Below are positions 11,523-22,991 of a stretch of 64,000 nt of DNA, one piece after another. Positions within the stretch are counted from its first letter, which is position 1. Every line of letters begins with the position of its first letter. A program made the translations under genes and the position numbers. Origin of the DNA: Symsagittifera roscoffensis (Eukaryota; Xenacoelomorpha; Acoela; Convolutidae); NCBI RefSeq assembly GCF_963678635.1, contig NC_087063.1, positions 50,231,220 to 50,295,219 of the forward strand, written 5' to 3'. The notes beneath the pieces were generated by a model. That model saw nothing but the letters and a program-made list of their open reading frames with translations. It made no database searches and was not told the origin of the DNA.

Positions 11523-12383
11523 TCAACTACAGTTGGATATGAGTTTGTCGGCCACGAGAGCCGAGGAGGATTTGAAGTCGCACAGCTTCTGAGAGGTCAT
11601 CAGTCCCATTCCCACAATCGCCGCCTGCTCGGGAGAAGTGGAGGAGGGTAGAAACTTAGACACATTACTTGTCGTTGTTGTGGAATTAATTGGATCTACT
11701 GGCAGTAACTTGCCGCCTGCCACCGATGCAGCAGGGTTCTTCAGAATAAGAAAGGGCGGCTGGGCTTTTCTCACAGCAGTGTACAGTGACTTTTCTGCCG
11801 CGTCCAGTTCAGGCGGCCTGTCCGGGAAAAATTTGTAGAATTTCGGAACCCCATTCTTCGCTAAAGGCACATAATGATTCAAATTGCGATGGTTATTTAC
11901 TATAACCTCCGTTTTACGCGATAGACGAGTTACATTTCCAAATTTTACCGGTTCAGCGCTACCTATTGTCGATATGAATGAGTTGTCTTTTTGGTGATTC
12001 CCGAGTGAGAAGCCGTTCTCTTTCAAAAACCCGTTAGTTGCCAAGGACTTGCTTGGGGAATGTGTATTCAACTGGGTTTTGGGCGGCGTTTTGGTCATTA
12101 AGTTGTACGGTTTCAGATACCCCGTACTTCCGATGTCCACTACTTTGCCACTATCGTCGAATAGTTGCTGGGGTGTTACTCCTGTCTTTCTCAAAGCATC
12201 AAGGTCCAAAGTCTCTCGGTCAACCTTCGAAACAATATACACATCATTTCCAGGTGCCTTGCTCTCGTGAGCGCCTAACGATTCAATGATATTGGACACT
12301 ATGCTTTCAGGAATTGCTCTGGACCGAGATCTTCGAATACGGTGAAGTTCCTTCGATAATAGACCAAAAAAAGAAAAAATCAT
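11523..12383 (-). pseudogene. Truncated duplicate of the 14842-15918 gene, fused to satellite
   Basis: This copy keeps the 3' part from the FGLLSKELHR motif to the stop, almost identical to the intact gene; visible changes include Arg for Ser in RRSRSRAIP and in AVRKAQ. Upstream of FGLLSK the coding sequence is replaced by satellite. The satellite supplies an in-frame ATG at 12383 and about six residues before the fusion; the frame stays open farther upstream but without another ATG. It lacks the first 80 or so residues and the native start region. Most likely a pseudogene made by the tandem duplication. A short protein from it cannot be excluded. Confidence 0.8.
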
Positions 12384-15300
12384 AAAAAACGCAATTTCTC
12401 GAAAACCAAAAAGACTTGAGCAGTCATACTTGGACGCCAGATTCGCAAACCCTGAGTATACCCTGATATCACCCCAATATAGGGTTGAGAAATTCAAGTT
12501 CGGTTGGTTTTTTATTTCTAGTTTTCGAAAAAAAAATTAAAAAATCATAAAAGCGCCATATCTCGAACAATATAAGGATTTGAGCAGTCATACTTGAACG
12601 CCAGATTTTCAACCCCTAAATGCACCCTAGGAGCACCCCACTATAAAGAAATGTATAGAATGTGTGTGTATATAAAATTTTTAAAAATTTTTTAACATAC
12701 CAACAGATTTAAACATGAGCAAAATGAAACTTCTTAAGCATTTTAACCTACGGTATAGCTTAAACGTGCAAAAACATTTTCGTTAAATATGCAAAAAATA
12801 ATACGTTGAAAAAACTCAAACATGCAAAAATAGGGACTTTTTAAATATGTCAACATAGGGACTTCTTATACATGTGTCACGTGAAACGCCAATTAAATAA
12901 TAGATAGATAGATAAGGAGAAGCCGCTTCTGCAGGAAAAATTTGCGCAACCGCTTCTTTCGATTGAACGTTTCATCTCGAATTTGATAGGGAAGTTTTCA
13001 AGAAAAACCATGAAGTTCGTAACGAAAGCGTAAACAGTTCCTGGTCAGATTCAAACCCACGACCTTTGCCGTACCAGGCATTTTTTCACTTCCAGGCTAA
13101 ATGCCGGACACGCATAGAAGTTTGAATTCGTTATGATTCAAGATACAAGTGATTCTGTTCAACCAGTTGTTAACCAGAAAAACGTCTACATTCCGGTTTA
13201 ATAACAGTTGCTAATCGCAGGCGTAAACATCTTGAACTGAATTTATTTCACTTCAATCTGATTGACTGCAATTTGCCAATCAAACTTCAGCACCATCACA
13301 ATAAAAAACTGTTCACAACTATAAGTCGATTTATAATAACGCCTATTTAAACAAAAATAAAAATTATTTGGAAAACTATTCAATTTTTTTTCTCACATAA
13401 GCAGCAGAGTTTTACCCAGACCAGAAAAATTACAGAAAATATCTCGAAAAAATGAGATTCTTTTTTTTTCACATAACCTTAACCTCACATAACCTTCACA
13501 TCTGCTTAAAATTTGGCCTTGTAAGAAATCGACTAGAGAATAAGTGATCGCATTTGTAATAACCAAACCAATCAGTGCAATCCGATTTTTTATGCATTTA
13601 TACATTTGAATACTACCAAATCGCAAATAAGGAAACTTAAGTTTCATTTATTCATATATCGGGGAAATTTCAGGGTTTAGAAGTTTATTTAATCGTCCGT
13701 AAAACAACCAAAGTTAGTAAATTACTAACGTTTTAGCTTATACTTAAGATAGGTAAAGCGATCGACTAGTTATTTATGTTTCAAGAATTTCCATGTTTGC
13801 TCGGCGACTTAGTAATGAACTGAACAGAACTAGTTCATAAATTGTGATAAACGGCGTTTACAAGAAAAGAGTGTTTTCTTGTTTCGAATTCACTAAGGTC
13901 ACGCTATTCCAGAAAAAGTGAACTTCTTTTATTTATTGAAACGTGGAAATAAACTTTGGCTTTAAAAGTAAAAATAGGTTGAATCTTAGCTGTGATATAG
14001 TTCAACATGGTTTCTGCTGAATTGGATCACGTGGAAATGCTTGGTAACCTTTCTCAGGATAAAAAATGCATAATCATTTATTTGAAATTCGTGACGGAGA
14101 TGGCGGCGGCGGTTGTTAAATAATCAGCATTATGCTCGAATAAAAACCATCATACATACCGTCGTCTGCTGAAAAAGGAATAGGAGAAAGAGTTATTCCT
14201 GGTATCACGGCTGCGCAAAATTTGAACTAAAAAAATGCGTTTCAGCGGTCAAAGTATGATTTAAATATTAACGTATACATTGATTTCCTGCCACTGAACT
14301 GTTTTCAGTCTCTATTTTCCGCTTATTTGAACTAGAAATACGAGGAAATTTCACTTTTCATTTCATTTAATTTGGTTCAGAATTGGAGTAAATAAAAAAC
14401 AAGAATGTTGGCCACTACGTCAATTTCTTAATTCTCTCACATATATAAACAAAGTGATAAAACAGTGATGGATAGATGAAGATATAAAAGAAACAAAATC
14501 TAAATACGTCGAGAACACTATGTACAATATTAGAACCTTCGCAAAGTACCCAGCGAAGCGCACCTAATACCTGAGATAGAATTTTTTTACTTCTCCTGGC
14601 CGAAGAGCGCAATTTAAAATAACAAATTAAACAGTAAAGCCAAGATATTACATGGGCGACTAACACTCTACACGAATCGAGATAGCTCCGATTATGTATG
14701 TTCAGTGTTGGCGCCCACTAACTCTGTCTAATCAGCATATGTGCATACAGGGAATAGGAATAGAGATGAGTTTTTTCTGTGGTATGTTAACTGTAGTACT
14801 ATATACTCTAGCTAACTGAATGAGTAGGACGACTATAGCAGTCAACTACAGTTGGATATGAGTTTGTCGGCCACGAGAGCCGAGGAGGATTTGAAGTCGC
14901 ACAGCTTCTGAGAGGTCATCAGTCCCATTCCCACAATCGCCGCCTGCTCGGGAGAAGTGGAGGAGGGTAGAAACTTCGACACATTACTTGTCGTTGTTGT
15001 GGAATTAATTGGATCTACTGGCAGTAACTTGCCGCCTGCCACCGATGCAGCAGGGTTCTTCAGAATAAGAAAGGGCGGCTGGGCTTTGCTCACAGCAGTG
15101 TACAGTGACTTTTCTGCCGCGTCCAGTTCAGGCGGCCTGTCCGGGAAAAATTTGTAGAATTTCGGAACCCCATTCTTCGCTAAAGGCACATAATGATTCA
15201 AATTGCGATGGTTATTTACTATAACCTCCGTTTTACGCGATAGACGAGTTACATTTCCAAATTTTACCGGTTCAGCGCTACCTATTGTCGATATGAATGA

Positions 15301-15687
15301 GTTGTCTTTTTGGTGATTCCCGAGTGAGAAGCCGTTCTCTTTCAAAAACCCGTTAGTTGCCAAGGACTTGCTTGGGGAATGTGTATTCAACTGGGTTTTG
15401 GGCGGCGTTTTGGTCATTAAGTTGTACGGTTTCAGATACCCCGTACTTCCGATGTCCACTACTTTGCCACTATCGTCGAATAGTTGCTGGGGTGTTACTC
15501 CTGTCTTTCTCAAAGCATCAAGGTCCAAAGTCTCTCGGTCAACCTTCGAAACAATATACACATCATTTCCAGGTGCCTTGCTCTCGTGAGCGCCTAACGA
15601 TTCAATGATATTGGACACTATGCTTTCAGGAATTGCACTGGACCGAGATCTTCGAATACGGTGAAGTTCCTTCGATAATAGACCAAA
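12371..15687. repeat. Tandem duplication, right copy
   Basis: Second copy of the 3.3-kb unit, starting in the satellite word AAGAAAAAATCATAAAAAAC and ending where the intact gene continues. The junction at 12362-12372 shows a run of A shared by both parents, consistent with exchange at microhomology. The stretch from 12680 to 14840 is non-coding, like its partner. Confidence 0.93.
13033..13083 (-). repeat. tRNA-derived SINE-like fragment (duplicate)
   Basis: Copy of 9715-9766 carried by the tandem duplication, with the same GGTTTGAATC B-box-like core. Confidence 0.45.
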
Positions 15688-15918
15688 AATTTGATTCACC
15701 TTTTTCTTCGCACTCAGTTTTCGTGACATCGGTACATTGGACCTCTTTTGTGTTAGGTCCAAAGTTTTCGGCAACTTGCCCTCATCTGCGCGATCCCTGA
15801 CACTAAAGATGTCGGAATCCTGATAGTTATGACTGTGGAACCCCCTCGTTTTAGTGAAACTTGAACTCTCCATCATCAGTGTCTGTAGTAGGTTGTTAGT
15901 TCCCGAATCCTCCTCCAT
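14842..15918 (-). CDS. Hypothetical protein, 358 residues, function unknown
   Basis: An intact frame from ATG at 15918 to TAG. I do not recognise the family. The protein is polar, with no signal peptide or membrane segment. It has a basic patch (SRKLSAKKK near residue 70, RIRRSRSS near 92), a middle section with YIVSKVDRETLDLDALRKTG, and a Ser/Thr-rich tail with PINSTTTTSNVSKFLP. Such composition suits a nuclear or cytoskeletal regulatory protein, but this is a guess. A likely exon boundary lies at 15962 (ATTTTTAG acceptor). The frame is open from the acceptor to the ATG but has no earlier ATG, so the ATG at 15918 is preferred. Base composition is clearly richer in G+C than its flanks, as expected for a real exon. 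A truncated duplicate lies 3.3 kb to the left. Confidence 0.7.
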   Translation of the reverse strand: MEEDSGTNNLLQTLMMESSSFTKTRGFHSHNYQDSDIFSVRDRADEGKLPKTLDLTQKRSNVPMSRKLSAKKKVNQIFGLLSKELHRIRRSRSSAIPESIVSNIIESLGAHESKAPGNDVYIVSKVDRETLDLDALRKTGVTPQQLFDDSGKVVDIGSTGYLKPYNLMTKTPPKTQLNTHSPSKSLATNGFLKENGFSLGNHQKDNSFISTIGSAEPVKFGNVTRLSRKTEVIVNNHRNLNHYVPLAKNGVPKFYKFFPDRPPELDAAEKSLYTAVSKAQPPFLILKNPAASVAGGKLLPVDPINSTTTTSNVSKFLPSSTSPEQAAIVGMGLMTSQKLCDFKSSSALVADKLISNCS

Positions 15919-15962
15919 GATTGCTTCATGGTCAAATTTACCGCACTTCCTTGCCGGCGACT

Positions 15963-16025
15963 CTAAAAATAAAAACTTATATTATTATGAAACTATCTTA
16001 AAATTCGATTCGATTGGAGAAATAC
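15963..16025 (-). other. Candidate 63-bp intron upstream of the hypothetical gene
   Basis: On the minus strand the donor CGAAGAAG/GTATTT at 16026/16025 and acceptor TTTTTATTTTTAG at 15963 frame a short AT-rich intron. Joining puts an in-frame TGA about 65 nt upstream in the frame of the downstream ATG, so the upstream exon would be 5' UTR, or its start lies in an exon I cannot place. Confidence 0.45.
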
Positions 16026-16595
16026 CTTCTTCGTAGAATCTTAATATTAGTTTTTCTATAAGTACTTTTTTGCGGAAAAGCAGTCTTCACAACCTGACTT
16101 AAATTTTGATCAGACATAGCTAGGCTAAAAGTAACGATGTTTAGAAAAAAATAATCCACAAAACATGGAGGACAATTTTTTTGGCGCTCATCGATTCGAG
16201 AAATAAATATTCTCCCAAACACAAAAGTTTTAAATAGTCAAAAAAGCCAAAAACTACCGATCATTTTAAACATTTTTTCAAATGTTATTCGATTTGCAAT
16301 TCAATTTAGAGAGCTTTTCTAGGATACCTGCGATTTTCTACAGCGCTTCTTCGGGATAAAAGATTTGGGAGGGAACCTCGCCGAATCCGAAGTTACTCTA
16401 ATTCTCATCAAATGAGCTGGTTAGAAAATGATAATATGAAGAGAGGCGATGCGGTGAATCATGAGCTTTGCTTTATGACGCATCATTTCACAAGTACACG
16501 CACAAAAGAGCGTTGCTTCAGCAACACATCATTGCACAAGCAGAAGCACAAAAAATTGCAATTCGGAAAGTAAACCGACTGAGGTTAAGTCGAAA

Positions 16596-16673
16596 ATCAA
16601 GAAGCCGATAATCATCGGCAAAGTTAAAATAATGCTAATCAAGAAGCCGATAATCATCGGCAAAGTTAAAATA
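16596..16673. repeat. Tandem duplication of a hairpin unit (about 42 bp, two copies)
   Basis: The words CAAGAAGCCGATAATCATCG and GCAAAGTTAAAATA occur twice in a row. Each unit contains the near-perfect palindrome CCGATAATCATCGG, which would form a short hairpin or a dyad binding site. Confidence 0.8.
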
Positions 16674-16798
16674 TCAATAATCCTAAGAAAGCTAGATAAA
16701 TATTCAGGAGGAATTACATTTGATCGATAAAAAAACGAAAAAAAAGCCAAAAACAGTTGAAACAAAAACCATTAAGCCGAAAAATTGTAAGATCTAAT

Positions 16799-16870
16799 TA
16801 GGACCATGCTGAGATTTGAACCCCAGACATTTGTAATATCAAGCAGAGCTTCCTCCCACTTGCGATAAAA
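16799..16870 (-). repeat. tRNA-derived SINE-like sequence
   Basis: On the minus strand a T-arm-like structure is clear: CTGGG, GTTCAAAT, CTCAG, with all five stem pairs possible, followed by CATGGTCC in the place of an acceptor strand. The A-box side (AGTGGGAGGAAGCTCTGC) is weaker. No matching 5' acceptor strand is evident, so it is a SINE head or tRNA pseudogene. Confidence 0.45.
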
Positions 16871-17807
16871 CAGAAACATAGCATGGCAAGCTAAGCGAGT
16901 CGCAGATAAACCTGATTACAAAAAACTAAGCTATGAATTAATTAGAAAAATCGGGGTCTTCAAATCGGCGATAATCCAAACGGAAACCTTTCAAGCCAAA
17001 ACAAGTGAAAATGAGAACTGATTTAAACAAAATACGAATTCATTGTCGATGTCCCGCACGCGTAGTTATTGTTTAACTATAGCTAAAAGACAGTTGAAAA
17101 AGTGTCAGTTAAACTCAAGAAAATCGAAAAAAAATGATCAATTTTTCTTGAACAATTTCAATTCAGAAAAATATCACGTTGAAGCTGTTTTAATTCAAGA
17201 ATCGTTTATGGTTGACATTTCTGTCATAAAACCAATCCAATAAGATAGAAATGAGACAAAATATAATTTTATCTTCCACTTGAGATTTATATGAATAAAG
17301 GCTATTTTTGACACTTTTTAAAATTCACTCGAAATAATTATGACAAAATCAAAAAATCAATTTTTGAGTGAACTTATTGACTTTCCAGGATAAATCACTT
17401 CGGACATAGGGTTTCAAAAATAATATCCATTCATCGACACATGCGAAGTAATACGTCAGAAAAAGATACTCAAGAAAATCTAAGGATTTATAAAAACGAC
17501 GAAAAGAAGGCTTTATTATACAACCCACCCAATAAGAGAAAACTGAATCTCATTAGGTACTTTTTCTGTTTTGCTGGTACTTCATTAAAAAAGAAATTCA
17601 TTTTTGAAACTAACAGTTATTCACAAGTATTGCGCCATTTGTACTTTTCTATAATAAAGCGTAATATGCGTAACATGCGTTTTCAAATTAAACCGCAAAA
17701 GACGAACCTCAAAAAATAACAATTTTGAGCAAAAATAACATTTAAAGACTCTTTCTGGATATGCGATAAATTAAATTTATCTTCAACTTAAATAATCTCC
17801 ATTCATT

Positions 17808-17970
17808 GACACAGAGGCGAAGTTGCTCGTCTAGAAAATAAACTCCAGTGATGGTCTCAGAAGCTAAGTTGCAAATCAGAAACATAAGCAAAAAATCGAA
17901 AATTAGCAAAAAAAGAAGTGAAAATTTTTCACACAGAGTTGAAGCTGCGATTCGCAACACTTGCGATTCA
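17808..17970. repeat. Short hairpin-bearing repeat, copy split by extra sequence
   Basis: ACAGAGGCGAAGTTGC at 17811 and GATTCGCAACACTTGCGATT at 17951 correspond to the left and right halves of the repeat at 18265-18310, here separated by about 130 bp. Either an insertion or an expanded loop would explain this. Confidence 0.4.
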
Positions 17971-18264
17971 AAAGAAATCTGAAAAACGAAATGGAAAAAT
18001 TACTTGAAAAAATAACTTGAAAAAGATAAAGCTAAAAAAACTTCATAGATGCATAGAAAAAGTACATAAACAGCCATAAAAAAGAATTGAAAACTAATAA
18101 ACCAGCGACATCAAATTTTGATGTCGAAAACAAAACTGTTGTCATAAAAAATTTCATCCGATCCAAACAAACACAATCGCATACGAAAATTTTTGCCCTC
18201 GGAATTATGCCATGTAAGTTGACTGAACCGATACAAGATAAACTGAAACTGTTGAAACATTTAA

Positions 18265-18310
18265 GCACAGAGGCGAAGCGGAGCTTCGCACCTCTTGCGA
18301 TACAACAGAA
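18265..18310. repeat. Short hairpin-bearing interspersed repeat, best copy
   Basis: CACAGAGGCGAAGCGGAGCT continues into TCGCACCTCTTGCGATACAA. The core GCGAAGC-GGA-GCTTCGC is a perfect 7-bp stem, and AGAGGC can extend pairing towards CCTCT. Related copies occur near 4611, 5525, 16850 and 17808. Confidence 0.6.
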
Positions 18311-18334
18311 GCATCAATAATGAAAAAAAAAGTT

Positions 18335-18564
18335 AAAAAATAGCTGAACCAAAATTTTCGTATAACTCGATGAAGGACACCTAGGGCCCAGCTAAAGCTG
18401 GATGTACGTGTTTGATATTTGTTGAATTTGGTATAATGATGCGGTACAAAAAGCGTGATTTCAAAAAATGAACTTTGCGCAAAACCTTAGTTGTTTCTCT
18501 TCTAAATCAAAAAAGAGTGAAAATTTGCGATTTCGGAACGTTTCCAAAGATATAATATTCCTTA
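18335..18564. repeat. Interspersed repeat R2, diverged copy
   Basis: Matches the right part of R2 (AACTCGATGAAG, GATGCGGTACAAAAAGCGTG, CAAAACCTTAGTTGTTT), with more substitutions than between copies 1 and 2. Confidence 0.55.
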
Positions 18565-19330
18565 CAAAAAAACAGTAAATTGCCTTTTCTGCAGCGAAAT
18601 TTCGCGCAACCGCTTCTTTCGATTGAACTTTTCATCACAGATTTCTAAAATACTATAAGAAAAATCAACTTTCCGAAATCTGTAATTTTGTTCAGCCAAA
18701 ACAAGGTCGTGGCCGATAAACAGGAGAATGTTGCCCAAAATCGGTTTCTCAATTAAACACTTAACCTGAGTATTGGCACGATAATAGACTTTACTTTAAA
18801 GTCACAAAACTTCCAAAAAAAGGTCAAAGTTTCAAAACTGTCACTTGTTTGAGTGCCATAACTTTAATTCAAAAAACTGGTCGTAGCAAATTACAAAAGT
18901 AAGCTTTCAACAACCTGTTAAGTTGATTAACCTATGGTATCAAATTTCTCAGGATAGGTATCTAGTCCAAAAATCGGTCAACAAATCAGTTAGCGGATAT
19001 TTCGAGAATCATAGCTTTTTAATTAAAAAATGGCGCGTAGCCGCTTATGCAGAAGAAATTTGCTCAACCTGTTATTTCGATCGAACCCAAAAACCCAGGT
19101 TTGGCAGGGCACTTATGCAGGATGAACATCAGGTTCGGGAGGCCAGTTTTCGTGAAAACGCAAAAAAAAAAAAAAAACGGTGAATTTCACTATTCCGAGG
19201 GCCAAAATTTTTTTGTTAAAAGGCTTGGGCGTAGCTGCTTATGCAGGTGAGCTTTCACATCCACTCTATTCATTGAAATTTACAGGTAGGTTAGTTTTTG
19301 AGAACAAAAAATCAAAAATGTCGGTCAAAT
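18565..19330. repeat. Repeat family R1 (third block)
   Basis: Units recognisable by CGCGCAACCGCTTCTTTCGA, GATATTTCGAGAATCATAGC and GTAGCCGCTTATGCAGAAGA, matching 1735-2340 and 2886-3960 from about 16 kb away. Apparent frames here are not conserved between units. Confidence 0.6.
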
Positions 19331-21705
19331 ATTCCCCCAGTCTATAGATGAAAGCTATTATAGACATAGCGATCAAGCAACAGGAGACCAGGCGAGTGTG
19401 CAAGCACACATGATTGTAGGCCGTCCTTCTATAGAAACCACTTTTATTGATATCGGTAAAAGGATTTTTAGAAAAAAAAACCTACGTTTTTTTTGCGAAA
19501 AGTGATAATTTTTTCCAAAGCTTCTCAAAAAACCCAATCCCTAACATTTTCATAGTAGCTGTGTTTATCGAAGAGAAACTCTAGGCAAACATGCCAAGCA
19601 AGGCATTCGAAATCAACTTCAAAACTGAAGTTTAACCAAGCGGAAACAATGCCGACAACCTTTGAGCCGAAAAAAAAAACAGATTTTGTTTAAAATTTTT
19701 GAAAGGTTCAAGTACTCTTTGAAATTACCCTATAATAACTAGTACCCAATCGGTAGTTAAAATTAAATTTTTTGACATGCGCAGCAGCATGTAAGCTGCA
19801 TAGCAGCATCATAAGTGATTCTGTTAACAAGTTATTAACCCGAAAAACAGTCTATATTCCCAATTGATAACGCTTGCTAATCGCAAGCGTAAAAAGAAAC
19901 GGAAAAGTAAATCCAAAAACAGACTTGGTAAATTTACAAATTACTGAAACTTCAGTTATAGCAAAAAACTATTCAAATTCAAACTCGGAAAATGTAAAAC
20001 AAAAAACGGAAATGCAAAAAACGGAAAATAAACAGACAAAAACTAGGACGAAATCCACGAACCCGAAAAAATTGAGAAATTTTCTTGAAAAAAAAAATTA
20101 CAACCTTAAACCTGGCTTTACCAAACTACAACTTAAATTAGAGTAGTTCCATTTAAATTTTGGAGAAACGGAGCAAGCCAGAAAAAGAAAGAGTCCAGGA
20201 GATGAATTGAGTCCTGTGAACAAAGTTGTTTACGGGAAAAGTCTAGTACCCGATTGCAATACTATTGAAACTAGTGGTCATTCACCTTATTTTGGGTCAT
20301 TAAATTGAATCGATTCGCACCCACAGAAATCTGCCATCACAAAAATTCAGACGAAAAAATGCTGAACAAATGCGTTTTTGATTGTGATTCTAATAATTTT
20401 TCTTGAAACTAAAATAACACAACATAGCCAACAAGCAGTTGGAAAAAAGTCAATGAACGCAAAGAAGCAGAAGAAAACTCACTAGTTTTTTAAAGAACTA
20501 AAACTACTTTTAAAATTCATAACAAATTGGAGAAAACTGGATTACAAGGAAAATTTTTTAATTCCACTGGAAAATCTGAAAATAAAATTCCACTTTTGAA
20601 ACTAGAAATCGATCATGTTTTTTCACACCAGTTCAGCTTTCATAATTGGATAGTGCATTTTGCCTATCTTCCAGCAAATGAACTTGAATTGAACACAAAA
20701 ATTGCAAATATACCTAAGGGCATTCATATGTTCATGTGTGACACATTCTCAAAATATAATACATTAGACTCGAACACCCTTCACGCGGCCGTTACATTTG
20801 ATTGCCAGAATTAACGAATACCTGGACAAAATCTGCGGCACACGAAAAAGGAGAAGAGCTTAATCATGTGGACGTCGACGAAATGGACGTCGACGAAAGA
20901 GCTGGTCGATAGAGGCCGAAGCCTATAGACCAGAATTGAACTTGTGAACTTGTGAAAAATATACGAAAAAGAAAACAGTCTTTTTTCGATATTCATGTGA
21001 TGGAGTACAGGTGCTTCTTGAGTCCTGTAATTATTTACTTTTTCTCATCATTGCTATTTTGAAGTAGAAAATTGAAATAACACCTACGAATCAAATCTGG
21101 CAGTATGAGTTGAAAAGGTTTCAAGCTCTTCTAATACCTGACAAACAAAGAGTTTTTAATTAATATTGCCTGCACAATGCAAAAAATATAGCTGGAGATT
21201 AACTTGGAGATTTCGTTAGCTTATTTGGAGCGCTGTTTCAGCAAAGCCATTCAAGACAACATTACCAGAAGAATGCAAAACAAGATAAATCGACTTTTAC
21301 CTGAAGACATCGTCGGCTTGTTCGGAGTGCTATTTCATGAACCTGAAACCAATGAAATTACTGCATTTTATTCACTTACAACAATCAGAAAGTCGAAAGT
21401 ATCATAGTAACCGAGGTTACAGTCAGGAGTCCCTTCACCACATAATCCAGTGAAAATCCTCGAAATTTTCTAGATATGGAAGAATGAACTATAATGTGGA
21501 TAGAAGTAAAGAGAATCAGATGATTGGGAATCAAGATAACCAGATTGAGAAATTTAACACCTGCACAGAATAACCCGGAGTTGAAAATGACAAAAAGACT
21601 TATCAGATATGAGGTTACGCGTCTATCATATAGTTATATAAAGCTGCGCTCTTGTTCACTTGAATACATAAACAAAAAAATTTCTTCAAAAGTAGTTTTT
21701 ATTAA
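19331..21705. other. AT-rich region, no supported gene
   Basis: A segment at 19805-19895 is a diverged copy of 9830-9915, recognisable by AGTGATTCTGTT and GCTTGCTAATCGCAAGCGTA. The frames 20527-20814 and 21204-21407 (plus) have somewhat protein-like composition but start at TTG, have no recognisable domain, and no splice partner I can name. I do not call them genes. Confidence 0.4.
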
Positions 21706-22991
21706 TGTAACAGTCGCCTACTTCGGTCACATATGAGGCTTAAGAAAAAAAGGCCCTATAACCATTGGCTCAAGAGTCAGGGACACTATCTCTTGTGTTT
21801 TTCTACCTCAAGAACGGTCGGAGCCAATTCGGTTCACTTGCGACATGAGACTAGAACCCATTACAGCTTAAAGGCTACTACCAAAATATCCCCCCACTCT
21901 AGAAAATAAGAACGTCCCCACACTTAGGTCTCGAGATACCCAAAATACACGAACGCCGTTAAAAGCAGGGTCGGAACAATCCGTTAAGTTACTTTTTATT
22001 GGACAGTGGAACTTTGATCCATTTCAGATGGATCAACCTAAAACTCGCCTTATCTCAACATAACAATCATAAAACACACTCGAGAAAACTAAATTGGGAA
22101 CTCACATGTTGACGCACTCGAGTATAAGGAGTAATTAAATTAATGAGCAACTCGAGAATTAAATGATAACTTGATAATATCAATACTAATCAGTTTTAAT
22201 AACAGAAATAAAATTAGACTCTAGAATTGAAGTTTTATTCTGAAGCATTGGGACACTCCAGCTGTCCACCTTTCCGTTGAAGGTTCACTCTGGTTCAGTT
22301 TGAATAATTGCTCTCTTCTCTCGTGATTATCTCGCCTCCTATTTCAGGATAAGACGGCTCTCCTCGTGTCTTATTTTATATCTGGAAATTGCGAATAGCA
22401 ATTTCCTGCTGTTTTCTTAAGTATTTTCCCGCAATTGTAAATTCGGTCGTTCTGATTTTTCACTTTGTGTTTTCAGTTGTTGCGAGAAAACTGAGCATGA
22501 CAGGCTCCATTCGAAATTTTGAAAAATAAAACTTCACTCCAAAATCACGTATTTTCGTATCCCTCAAGGTCAAACTTCCAGATATGACCGACTGGCACAT
22601 ACTCCCCGGACTCAAGAACGATGTCCTTATCGCGTGCTGCCTCTGTCAGTGAATCCCCAGAAACCCGAGTGTCACTCAAGATACAGTGCCAGTGATCATT
22701 TACAGAAGTTTGCAGTAGAATTAAGTTTATCTACCTTCCAAAATTCACAGCCATATAAAATTTTCACACTATCGCTAAACAGCAATCAAAATATGCGCAC
22801 ATCTGCACCTATGAATTCTCGCTTTTTAAGCTGGTAATTTAAAAATTCTTTTGTCCTATTCAATCAGGAAATTGTCATGCAGCATTTTGATTTATATAAT
22901 AGATATAGCATATTAATAACAATATCTCATTTGTTAAAATTTCTTTTTGGTGAACCCAGATTTCATCCGAGTTCACCCTCGAGCCCCCTCC
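21706..22991 (-). mobile_element. LTR of family A with adjacent PPT, copy 1
   Basis: Starts (plus view) TGTAACAGTCGCCTACTTCG and aligns throughout with 24391-25609. It ends near 22977 and is followed by CTCGAGCCCCCTCC, a pyrimidine stretch equivalent to the polypurine tract on the other strand. So this is the 3' LTR side of another minus-strand copy whose internal part was replaced by the family-B structure starting at 22992. It is diverged by many substitutions and indels, hence older than or independent of the large element. Confidence 0.75.

Larger units (their letters stand above)
9055..12370. repeat. Tandem duplication, left copy (about 3.3 kb)
   Basis: Matches 12371-15687 with an offset near 3317-3319 bp and only scattered substitutions and small indels. 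It contains the end of the satellite, a low-coding AT-rich stretch with a GATA microsatellite and a tRNA-like fragment, and the 3' part of the gene at 14842-15918. The right break falls inside that gene; the left break falls inside a satellite monomer. Confidence 0.93.
16030..18334. other. AT-rich region without convincing genes
   Basis: Only short frames occur, many with non-ATG starts and Lys/Asn/Phe-rich composition expected from AT-rich DNA. I see a duplicated hairpin unit (16596-16673), a tRNA-like fragment (16799-16870) and copies of the short hairpin repeat (17808-17970). Nothing else can be supported. Confidence 0.5.

Noticed and set aside
11638-12289. Plus-strand frames opposite the truncated gene
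   Set aside because: Antisense shadows of the minus-strand coding sequence; the same frames reappear opposite the intact copy.
15998-16222. Upstream coding exon for the unknown gene (frame with MSDQNLSQVV)
   Set aside because: Joining it through the 63-bp intron puts it out of frame with the 15918 start, so it is not supported as coding.
20527-21407. Two plus-strand frames with fairly protein-like composition
   Set aside because: Both start at TTG, no domain is recognisable and no splice sites join them; kept only as a note.
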